From Galeopsis tetrahit (lineage: Eukaryota; Streptophyta; Magnoliopsida; Lamiales; Lamiaceae), in assembly GCA_963675135.1 (NCBI GenBank), contig OY776122.1:80362472-80426471 (forward strand): a stretch of DNA of 64,000 bases, in the 5' to 3' direction. The notes below the pieces were generated by a model, which saw nothing but the letters and a program-made list of their open reading frames with translations, had not been told where the DNA came from and ran no database searches. This document shows, piece after piece, positions 54,299 to 64,000 of the stretch. The stretch's first letter is position 1. Each line of letters opens with the position of its first letter. The position numbers and the translations under genes are program-made.

Positions 54299-57200
54299 TC
54301 ATACATGTTTACCAGTGATGCTTGTAGAGCTCGAGCCATAATTACTTGAATTCTGATTGAAGAAATCTGTGTTCATTGTGGTGGATTCATCCTCATTAGC
54401 TTTCCATTTCTGCAACACTTGAGGGAGGCTCATGTTGAAGTCTAAACCAAAGCTGTCTTCTTCATTTAGAGTCGGGGTCCACTGCTCCACCAGGGACGAC
54501 AACACATTGACAGCATGGCTCATATCGGGCCGTTGGTTGGCCTCTCTATTTGTGCAGTGCCCGGCCAGCTCAGACACTTTCCAAATGCTTTTGAAGGTCT
54601 CATCATCCATGGCTGAGAGGAGGGTGGGATCCACAGCATTTTTCAATTCGTTTTTGTCTTGGAGGAAAGGCCGGAACCATGCCACCAGATTACTGCTTTC
54701 TTCTGGCAGGGAGCCGTCTAAGGATTTTCTCCCGGTGATGATCTCCATCAAGACCACCCCAAAGGCGTACACATCGACTTTTCTGGTAACTCTTCCTGTG
54801 GCTGTTTATTGAATTGAACAATTACATTTTAGATATTTTAGCTAATTTCAGGTATAACTGTTATAGGTGTATGAATTTTGTTAAGGAAATGCTTGCATTT
54901 TTGAAAAGGCAAAAAACACTTATGTTGCATATGTGTTTTGCTAAACAAATCTACTTTAATTACATTTTGCCACATGTACTATTTCATCAAATTGGGATCT
55001 GTACATTATTTTTTTCCGAGTTGCATTCCTACTATTTAGAATTGACTAGTTGCAACATGTACTTTGTTTTAGTGGGGGTTTTGTCCGGCCAAAAGTCAAA
55101 CACACGACTTGTGCGCCTGTTTTTCAGGGTATATCCGTCCATTGCGGAAGGAGTGGTAAATCCAAGGGCAACTATTTCATCTGGATTGACCCTCCTATGG
55201 TTGGAGAGCTCAACAGATTATCCCAGGGCTTATAAGACTATTAAGGCACATATTCAACTTTTGGCCGGATGTACCCCTGATAAACAGGCGTGCAAGTCGT
55301 ATGTTAGACTTTTTGCAACCGGTCAATCCCGAATAGTATAGGATGCAATCGGAAAAATTGTACACGTATCAGTTTGATAAAAGGGGCATAGTGAAATCGG
55401 AAAATGATATTAACCCATAAAGTAATTATTGCATTTTAGGGGGGGAATTTGACATCAGAGTGAATAAGATAAGATGATGCAAAAACCAACAATTACCAGC
55501 GTATTCTGGAGCAAGATAACCAAAGGTTCCTGCTAACCGTGTTTCAATGGAATAATTTCCATCAGGGGCGGCCCTCACCAGGCCAAAATCCGAAACCTTA
55601 GCTCTCATATCATCTCCAAGAAGAATGTTGGATGGTTTCAGATCTCTATGAATAAAGCTCTGCTGTGCCATGCTATGCAAATACTCGACCCCCCTAGCAA
55701 CATCAAGTGCTACATTCACCCTCTGGCTCCAAGTTAACGGAGGACTATCGTTTTTCTTCCTCTGAAATAGATGGTGACCTAAACACCCTTGTGGCATATA
55801 CTCATAAACCAATAGTCTCTCTCCACCATTGTTGCAAAAGCCAAGAAGAGATACCAAATTTCTGTGTCTGACCGTTGTGAGGACCTCTATTTCAGCCTTA
55901 AACTCATTAAGTCCCTTTGTGCTTACTGCAGAAGATTCCATTCTCTTAACTGCTATATTAGTCCCGTCTTGAAGCTGCCCTTTATGCACAACTCCAAATC
56001 CCCCCTTTCCAATTATGGTGTTTTCGCTGAAATTGTCTGTTGCTTGACGAAGAACTTCAATATCTATGGTAATATTTGCCCCCTCATACACATGATAATC
56101 ACTGTTTGAACCACTAGGTGTGTTACTACTTTCTCGATCTATATTGCTGCTTATTAGCTTTGCACTTTTTACTCCACTCCCTTTGGTAAACCTATCCTCC
56201 TTCTTAACGCAGTGTCTGTAGATTAAAAAACCGACGATTGCAAAGATGATAATAAAGACAAGAACAAGAAGAATGATCACCCATGTTGACATAGAAGAAG
56301 ACTCTTTTCCATCATTTGCTGCGTTGTTCGATGGGTCCCGCCCTCCTGGATAAACAATCACCACATCTTTCCCAATGAAGGGATTCCCAGAGACATTTAT
56401 CAACACAGGAGGAGGGAATTCTGGGATTTTTCCAGAAATATTGTTGTTGGAGAGATCAAGAATCTGCAGGTGCTTTAAAGTCGTCAAACTCTGAGGTATG
56501 GTGCCTACTAGTTTATTATCGTTTAAAAACAAGGATTTTAAATTCGTTAATTTGCCGTAGGCTGGTGATATCGTTCCAGACCAACCTTGCTTTGCAAAAT
56601 TGACCACTGACACCCCCCCTTTCTCACATGTTATAAATGCCCATTGCTTGCACGCATCGTTTCCTTCCCAAGATTCAGCCAAATCCATCGGGTAATTCAT
56701 CGCACCAGCAATTTCGAGCAATGCAGTAACCTGAGGATCACACGGGCCTGGTGTCGGGAGACAGAAATGATTCTCTGTTCCAAGATTCACTTGAACATCT
56801 GGTCTAAAACTAGGCACCGGGCCCTGAAAACTGTTGCTTTGCAATGCAACATTCTGAAGCTTTGGAAGCTTAGTAAGTGAATCAGGAATCACACCGGTGA
56901 GAAGATTATCACGAAGCAAGAGCTCAGAGAGTTCTGTACAGCCTGAAAGATTGGGAATTTGGCCCGTAAACTGATTTGCGTGAAGCCAAACTACTTTTAA
57001 ACTTGTCATGCTCTCTAGAACATGAATAGTTCCAGAAAAACCGTTCAGCTGATTATTGAGCCATAAATTCTGAATATTGGATTTAGCCAAAGACGGGGGC
57101 AGTGGGCCCGTGAGGTTGTTGTACGAAAGCCTAAGGCTCTGGAAATTTGGTAGGGACCCAAAAATGTCAGGAATTTCACCCGCGATATTTGCTTTACTCG

Positions 57201-57741
57201 CTATAAAACTAGTTAGAGAAGTTGAATCTTTTAAGGTATCAGGTAGTTTCCATGGTGGAAGATTGGTGTTGTTGCTGATACTGATAAATTGCAGACTTGT
57301 TAAGCCTGAGAGGAAATCGGGAGGAATTGAATTGAAGCTATTTTCATCGAGATTGACATCTTTCAAAGATTCGAGTTTGGATAAAGAGGGTAATGGCCCT
57401 GATATGCTGTTTCTTTGCAGGCTTAGCAATTTGAGGTTAGAAAGCTCATTAATTTCTGGTGGCAATGTTCCGGAAAGAGATTTCGAGGCCAGATTAATGG
57501 AGGAAACTTTGTTTGAGGTGTCGCAATTAACGCCTGGCCATTTGCAGAAGGTGGGGCCCGTCCAGCCGACCGGGGAGGGGATGAGGGATTTGGCAAGCTT
57601 GGCCATAACAGCCGCGTCGTCGGTGGAGACATGGTGGATGAGGGCGGAGAAGATGGTGGTTAGGAGGAAAAGGGTGTTGCAAGAGAGGAGATGGTGCCTC
57701 CCTTTAGGCATCTGGTGGTGTTTTTCCGGTGGTGGGGGCAC
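54299..57741 (-). CDS. TMK-type leucine-rich repeat receptor kinase
   Basis: A plasma-membrane receptor kinase of the TMK group, whose Arabidopsis members take part in auxin and cell-expansion signalling. Exons on -: 57741-55497 and 54801-54299; join GCTG|gtaatt ... aacag|CC, phase 1; 915 aa. Order: signal peptide about 20-40; first LRR N-cap with [14 protein letters not shown]; about ten LRRs to about 330; then a non-LRR gap with CDPQVTALL and a second N-cap [12 protein letters not shown], followed by about three LRRs to about 450. This split ectodomain is typical of TMKs. TM helix about 485-507 ([20 protein letters not shown]). Kinase about 570-850: [37 protein letters not shown]. The single intron within the activation segment is 695 bp. 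The kinase looks active. The tail is Asn/Ser-rich. Which TMK it matches is not resolved. Confidence 0.92.
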
Positions 57742-58523
57742 TGGTGGTTGCCTGCCTTCCCACCTGGCATATGAGAGGAAGGGAGAGACTGGTGGGAAGA
57801 AACTAGAGAATCGGACGCTCAGGCCGTTATGTTAGTTGACTACTAAACTTTTTTTATTCATTTACTCAAATCGTAGCTCTATTTTAATTTACAAATCATT
57901 TTACTGTAAATAATTTTCAACTTCAATTATTTAATTTAACTACAATAATAAATACTTGGATGTTGTTTATTTTATGACAGTTGAGAAATTGATGATTTTG
58001 TTTGAATAGTAGAACAAGCACTTACGAAAACCATAAAACTCGCTCCAAGCTGTGTTATTATAGGAAAAATCATATTTTACATTTACAAACTATAAAAATA
58101 TTTTATTTTCACGAATTTTATGAAAAAAATCATTTAGCTCGTCTTCGACTCGGCAAATTTTTATACTCCTTAATGTTGCAAATAAGTTATTCTCTTTTAA
58201 TTTAACAAATTAAATTATGTAGTTTTAAATCATATGTAAATTGAGAATAACAATTGAATTAATGAATTCCCTTCACTATATTGGTTTAATCTAAGAAATG
58301 AATAATTTAATTAAATCACAATTTCTAATTTCGCCACGTGTGATTAATATTTAGTCGTTTTATAAAACCCTCACTGGAACTCTCTAGAAGATTATATCCC
58401 CTGCGCTTAAAACTTGCCCATTTCTCTTACTCCTCTAATCCCACGCACCAAGTCTTCAGCAACAATCTGCATTCACGAATATTTCCTTGTGCGCTCTTCT
58501 CTAGGAGATTCAGGAGCTAAACG
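57742..58523. promoter_or_regulatory. Divergent promoter region between the TMK and FKBP genes
   Basis: The two genes are transcribed away from each other across 782 bp. On the FKBP side, a CACGTG G-box lies at 58335-58340, TATAAAA at 58361-58367, and an imperfect heat-shock element GAA-CTC-GAA (GAANNCTCNNGAA, 58377-58389) follows. ROF1/FKBP62-type genes are heat-induced in Arabidopsis, so the HSE is a sensible candidate, but it is one site with a mismatch and lies close to the presumed start. Confidence 0.4.
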
Positions 58524-61372
58524 ATGGATGACGATTTTGACATTCCGGCGGCGGCGGGTATGGAAGACGACATGGATCTACCGGGTGATGCCACCTACAT
58601 GAAGGTCGGAGAGGAGAAGGAGATCGGGAATCAAGGTCTGAAGAAGAAGCTTGTTAAGGAAGGTGAAGGCTGGGTCACTCCTGATAATGGCGATGAAGTC
58701 CAAGGTACAATTTGTGATAATACATTTTCTTTATGATACGTATATGAATCGACCGATCATGAATTTTGTTTTCCAATCGTGTTTATTTATTGCTATTGTT
58801 GCGATCGTTAATTGAGTGTTAACATTTGTTTGGGGGAACGATTGTCAGTTCACTATACTGGAACATTGCTGGATGGAACTAAGTTTGATTCGAGTCGTGA
58901 TAGGGGGGAGCCTTTCAACTTCACGCTTGGCCAAGGTTGGGATAATTCTTTTAAATTGTTGTTACGTTTTCCAGTGATTACCATATTTAATGCTTGAATC
59001 TAGAGTCAAATGTAAATGCGAGGATCTCCACTGTTTTTGCAGGACAAGTCATCAAAGGATGGGATGAAGGTATCAATACAATGAAAAAGGGTGAACATGC
59101 TATTTTCACCATACCTCCTGAGTTGGCATATGGCGAGTCTGGTTCTCCTCCGACTATCCCTCCCAATGCTACTTTACAGTTTGATGTTGAATTGCTTTCC
59201 TGGGTAAGTATCAAGGACATCTGCAAGGATGGTGGCATATTTAAGAAGATTATCAAGGAGGGAGAGAAATGGGAGAACCCCAAGGATCCTGATGACGTGC
59301 TTGGTATAAAAATATATACATGCCTTTGAAAGACAATTAACTTATGATGCATTGAATTATTGTTAACTTTTATTCTCTCTTTTAATACAGTCAAGTATGA
59401 AGCACGACTGGAAGATGGAACTGTTATTGCCAAATTGGATGGTGTTGAATTCACCGTGGAAGAAGGTATTTATGAATGATTATTCATTTCAAGGAATGTG
59501 TATTTTCATGGAAGAGTATTCATCCTAAGTTTTTGTTTAATTTTATAAGCAATATTGTGCTTTCAGGTCATTTTTGTCCTGCTCTTTCCCAGGCTGTGAA
59601 GACAATGAAAAAGGGGGAAAAGGTCCTCCTCACTGTTAAACCTCAATGTAAGAAGAACAGCTGCAATTTATCTAGACTAGACATTGGAACTTGATGTATT
59701 TACTCCATATATCACTCTCTCATATATATGATTCTGATGCAGATGGGTTTGGTGAGAAGGGCAAGCCAGCCTCTGGTGATGAAGGGGCTGTTCCACCAAA
59801 TTCTACATTGGATATTGATCTGGAATTGGTATCGTGGAAGACAGTATCCTTTATCACAGATGACAAGAAGGTTGTCAAGAAAATACTGAAAGAAGGAGAG
59901 GGATACGAGCGTCCAAATGAAGGAGCAATTGTTAAATGTATTCACACCACTTCTATCGGGTTCTGTTAGATTTAACTTTTAAACGTTGTCATCTAATTGC
60001 ATTAACTTTTTATCCAGTGAAATTGATTGGAAAGCTGCAAGATGGTACTGTCTTTGTCAAGAAAGGGCATGGAGATGATGAGAACGATCTTTTTGAGTTC
60101 AAAACTGATGAAGGTAAAACATATGTATTGATTCTTCCATTATGAATATGTGATTCTGTGATCACGTGCTTCTAAGTTTGTGCTCTTTCATTAAATCAGA
60201 GCAAGTTATTGAGGGTTTGGACAAGGCTGTGACGACAATGAAGAAGGGAGAGGTCGCACACTTGACTATTGCCCCCGATTATGCATTTGGTTCGGCTGAG
60301 TCACAACAAGAACTGGCCAAAGTTCTTCCAAACTCGACTGTGTACTATGAAATTGAGCTTGTCTCTTTTGATAAGGTTAGTTGAATATGCTGAGCTATAG
60401 TATTTACTTTACTCAAAGCTTTGGGGTGATCTGTATTGAACATTTAAGCTTGTTACTTATGTGTTCCAGGAGAAGGAGTCTTGGGATTTGAATACTGAAG
60501 AAAAAATAGAGGCTGCTGGTAAGAAGAAAGAAGAAGGGAATGCATTGTTTAAAGCTGGCAAATATGTGAGAGCCTCAAAGAGATACGAGAAGGTGAATTA
60601 TTTTGGAAGGAGGGTCGTGTTTCTTTAAACTTGAGTGTTCAATGTAGTTTTAATATAATGGCTAACATGAAATATGTTTGACCAGGCTGCCAAGTACATT
60701 GAATATGACACTTCTTTTAGCGAGGATGAAAAGAAGCAGTCGAAAGCATTGAAGATCACGTGCAACTTGAACAATGCAGCTTGCAAGTTGAAATTGAAAG
60801 AGTATAAGCAAGCGGAGAAGCTTTGTACCAAGGTACATAAATACGATCATCTCGATTCTTGTTTTATTCTTTTACCGAGACAATTTGATGATGCTAATAA
60901 AGGAGTCGTGGCTTGAAGGTGCTTGAACTTGAGAGTACGAATGTGAAGGCACTGTATAGAAGAGCTCAAGCATACATGAACTTGGCAGATCTTGATTTGG
61001 CTGAATTTGATATCAAGAAGGCCCTTGAACTCGACCTTGACAACAGGTAATATTAATAGCAGTAACTGAATTCACTATGTATATGTATATATAGTGCTAA
61101 AATTTTAATTATTTGATGGAAATAGGGATGTGAAACTTGGATACAAGGCTCTGAAGGAGAAGATGAAGGAAATCAATAAGAAGGATGCCAAGTTCTATGG
61201 AAACATGTTTTCCAAACTGAATCTGCAATTCGATGCTAATGTAAGTAGTAGTGGTGTTGCTAAGTTATTTTAATAATATTTGATTAATACTTATGTGGAT
61301 ACTTGTGAAATTTTGCAGAAAGTAGCAGCTCCAAAGGAGGCACAACCTGTGAGCATTGACAGCAAAGCGTAA
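58524..61372 (+). CDS. ROF1: Multidomain FKBP immunophilin, ROF1/FKBP62 type (13 exons)
   Basis: A peptidyl-prolyl isomerase and HSP90 co-chaperone; Arabidopsis ROF1 modulates HSFA2 in thermotolerance. Exons: 58524-58704, 58849-58935, 59043-59303, 59391-59465, 59567-59647, 59743-59937, 60018-60113, 60200-60375, 60470-60592, 60686-60832, 60919-61046, 61126-61240, 61319-61372. All joins are GT-AG and in phase; 572 aa. Three FKBP domains: first about 60-150 ([38 protein letters not shown]), second about 175-265 ([21 protein letters not shown]), third about 290-385 ([17 protein letters not shown]). TPRs run about 400-530 with [17 protein letters not shown] and [11 protein letters not shown]; a basic calmodulin-binding-like segment (about 525-545) ends KFYGNMF. 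Only the first domain keeps all typical active-site text. Exon 3 contains a perfect donor-like TGG|GTAAGTA at 59204. ROF1 and ROF2 are hard to separate by eye. Confidence 0.93.
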
Positions 61373-62398
61373 TGAATGAATAGTAACTTGGTTAGTCTTG
61401 AGTTTTATTGCGCAATGAAATAATAGCAGTAGGAATATTACTGTGCTGAGTGGAGTTAGACTGGATTAGGATGAATGGATTAGATTTGCAGCAGTTAATT
61501 TCTCACATTGTTGGTCAAGAAGAACCTTTCAATTTACGCTTTTAATGTGATGCAAAACCTCAGTAATAACAGAAAAAAAACATGTCTATCTTTCTTCTGA
61601 GTTTTCTGTTGTCTCATGTGAATCAAAATCACTGTATATACGTATAATCCTTCAACGTGCTTGTTAAAGTTAAGTTAATGCATCATCAATCCGACCGTGC
61701 TTGTTGAGGGTCATGCCCCATCTCAACCTGCTTATCAGATTGTCCTCTAAGGACACCATCAACAACGTCGCTCTATGCTTTTATTTTCATGAGCTATTTC
61801 AAATTTATTATTTAAATCCTTCAATTCATAATTGCACTAGTTACATGACATGCAAATGTATGTAAACGAAATGTTAATAAAAATAAATATTCATGCAGAG
61901 TAATGATATACCATCTGGTTTTTTATGGAACCAACGTGACGTGCGTCAACTTACTCATTGTGGGTATGGGTCAGGCTACCCGACAGGGGTTTACGACTCG
62001 ATCTATTAAAATTTGACTCGATCGGGCTCAAGTTTTTACGTAAGTCTTTTAAGTCCAATAGGCCGGTCAATTATATAACATGATTTTCAAATAAATAAAT
62101 AAATTAAAAAAGTTCAGTAACACTAGTATATTTTTTTCTGTAATAGTTGAAAAAACAATTCTTAATTTTGAGATTTAAATAGTCAATTTTTATAATTTGA
62201 TGATAATAGTAGTGTTGTAGAATTTTTTTATAAATACATTAATATGACTAAAAGGTCTTTAAAAGGCTTACGGGCCAAATCTATTTATTAAAAATGTTAG
62301 ACTTGTGCCTTAAAAAAAAAAGACTATAACAGGTTAGGCTTGGACCTAAAAAATATATAACAAGCTAGACTTTTTTTTTTTTTTTGGCTTGAGCTTTT

Positions 62399-62660
62399 TT
62401 ATAAGCCTTTTAAGTCCAACAGACCGATCTATTTAACTTCACATATATATATATATATATATATTATATTATATTATATTATATTATAAGTATATACTTA
62501 TATAATATGTGATTTTCAAATAAATAAGCTTTTTTGTAAGCCTTTTAAGTCCAACAGACCGATCTATTTAACTTCACATATATATATATGTTATATTATA
62601 TTATATTATAAGTATATACTTATATAATATGTGATTTTCAAATAAATAAATAAGAAAGTT
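62399..62660. repeat. Tandem duplication, about 130-bp unit
   Basis: TAAGCCTTTTAAGTCCAACA, then GACCGATCTATTTAACTTCA, a TA microsatellite, TATATTATATTATAT and GTGATTTTCAAATAAATAA occur twice in the same order, starting at about 62401 and 62536. A worn third copy begins near 62043. Confidence 0.7.
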
Positions 62661-63034
62661 TAGTAACACTATTTACATTTTTTTTTTTTTTGTAATAGTT
62701 GAAAAAGTGGTTGAATATTTTTTTTTTTGGAACATTTGATAAATTTGCTATTACTTTCATTTTGAAATTTAAAAGTTAATTTTTATAATTTTATGATAAT
62801 ATTATTGTAGATTTTTTTTTAAAAAAAATACACTAATAAGACGAAAAGACCTTTAAAATAAAAGGCTTTTGACCTAGTCTATTTATTAAAAAGGCAAGCT
62901 TGAGCCTTTAAAAAAAAATAGGTGTCCTAATTTTTTTCATAAATGATGTAAATTAGATTAAAATTAATATATTTTTTTTACAATAAAATTAAGGTTGTTT
63001 TTGGACGAAGAAATTTGAGTTGCACTCTTGTGTA

Positions 63035-63200
63035 CTAGTTACATGTATGTAACTACTATATCCAATCCAGTAGTTACATGTAACTACTATATCCAATCAA
63101 ATATATGTAACTACTATATCCAATCCAATAATCCATTACAAATAACACATGACTCATTTATTATATCCAATCAAATAACTCATTACAAATAATACATGAC
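63035..63200. repeat. Short-period repeat with GTTACATGTA palindromes
   Basis: TAACTACTATATCCAATC recurs three times, two of these copies preceded by GTTACATGTA-like palindromic text, then CCATTACAAATAA-ACATGA recurs twice. The sequence is non-coding and simple. Confidence 0.6.
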
Positions 63201-63837
63201 CCATTTACTATATCAATTTAACACATTCAATTAATTTTTTTTTTTATTTTATCATTAAAAAATAATACTCCATTAATTTTTTAAAATTTTATTTTTTATT
63301 TTACTCAATTGATATTTATATTTATCTTTTTAATATTATTTTTTTAATTTATTTTTCTTCCTATTTATCATTTGTGTTTCAAATGATAGTTTTTTTAACG
63401 TACTTTCTTTTTATGTTATAAATAATTATTCTAAAATTTTAAAGTCTAATAAGAAAATTTTAAAAATAATATTAATTGTTTTAAGTATTAAATAGTATAA
63501 TAATAATTTGTTTTAAAATATAAAACTCGCACCTCTCTTACGCAAGTGTTTAATTTTATTGTTACTATTTTACTTTAATTAATTGGTGTATAATTTTCAC
63601 CTTATTCTTTCAAAATTTTACTTCATTCCTTACAAATTTCACTTCGTTTTATATTGTTTAATTATTTTTTTCATTTGAACTTTCATTTTTTAATCACTTT
63701 ATTTTAATTTTTTATGAATATAATTTTTAGTTTATAAGTGTTATGATAACAGTTGATAAGTATTATGATATATTATTAGTTAATATGCAGTATTGTATAT
63801 TAGTTTATACTGGTACAAGTTCTATTTTTTTCGAGTT

Positions 63838-63990
63838 TCGAGTTCACATATTTTATGGTAATAGTTCAAATATAGTATAGTATTAGTTCACATATTGTAT
63901 AGTATTAGTTCACATACTCTATGGTACTAGTTCAAATATAGTATAGTATAAATTCAAATATTGTATAGTATTAGTTCATATATTAAATAA
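63838..63990. repeat. 22- to 25-bp minisatellite at the window edge
   Basis: Units of the form AGTTCACATATTGTATAGTATT recur about six to seven times with small changes. The array may continue past 64000. Confidence 0.7.
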
Positions 63991-64000
63991 TATTTTTATA

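Larger units (their letters stand above)
61373..64000. other. 3' region of FKBP gene and AT-rich repeat DNA, no gene seen
   Basis: After about 300 bp of likely 3' untranslated region the DNA is AT-rich. Text such as CGATCGGGCTCAAGTTTTTA and CTTTTAAGTCCAA-AG-CCG occurs in several copies between 62000 and 62900. No coding frame is supported up to the window edge. Confidence 0.45.

Overview
This is a stretch of plant nuclear genome, almost certainly a eudicot and probably an asterid of the mint order (Lamiales). The evidence is intron-rich genes with GT-AG junctions, AT-rich intergenic DNA, many Stowaway-type MITEs with CTCCCTCCGTCCC ends, and three CYP82-family P450 genes, two of them of the CYP82D type known from Lamiaceae flavone metabolism. 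The order-level placement is inference. All gene models were joined by hand from splice sites and reading phase; there is no transcript evidence.

Layout. 1-11 kb is repeat-dominated. It holds a worn MULE-like inverted structure (about 740-5420), then a well-preserved non-autonomous Mutator-like element (5845-10718, 9-bp target duplication, arms over 1 kb that carry a 55-bp minisatellite). A hAT element sits in the right arm (9399-10665) and a second hAT sits inside the first (9859-10425), each with an exact 8-bp target duplication. 11.7-26.0 kb is a P450 cluster: one 2-exon CYP82-like gene on +, and two CYP82D-like genes on - with 3 and 4 exons, with MITEs and a CACTA-like element in their introns and flanks. 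26.7-49.8 kb carries a tRNA-Thr, GTP cyclohydrolase I, an MHK-type kinase gene that lacks its kinase C-lobe exons, a P-class PPR gene, and two tandem quinone oxidoreductase genes (ceQORH type). 52.3-61.4 kb carries a short PPR gene, a TMK-type receptor kinase and, divergent from it, a three-FKBP-domain plus TPR immunophilin of the ROF1/FKBP62 type. The last 2.6 kb is AT-rich repeat.

How the genes fit together. The P450s are likely microsomal specialised-metabolism enzymes; the two CYP82D copies share a nearly identical 239-bp tract that looks like gene conversion. GCH1 makes the first folate (pterin) intermediate in the cytosol. The other genes look like conserved housekeeping or signalling genes. 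From memory, several neighbours match Arabidopsis neighbours: GCH1 with a PPR gene (At3g07270/07290), QOR with MHK (At4g13010/13020), and a short PPR gene with ROF1 (At3g25210/25230). The single-gene right half therefore seems to be old conserved gene order, next to a fast-changing P450 and transposon half.
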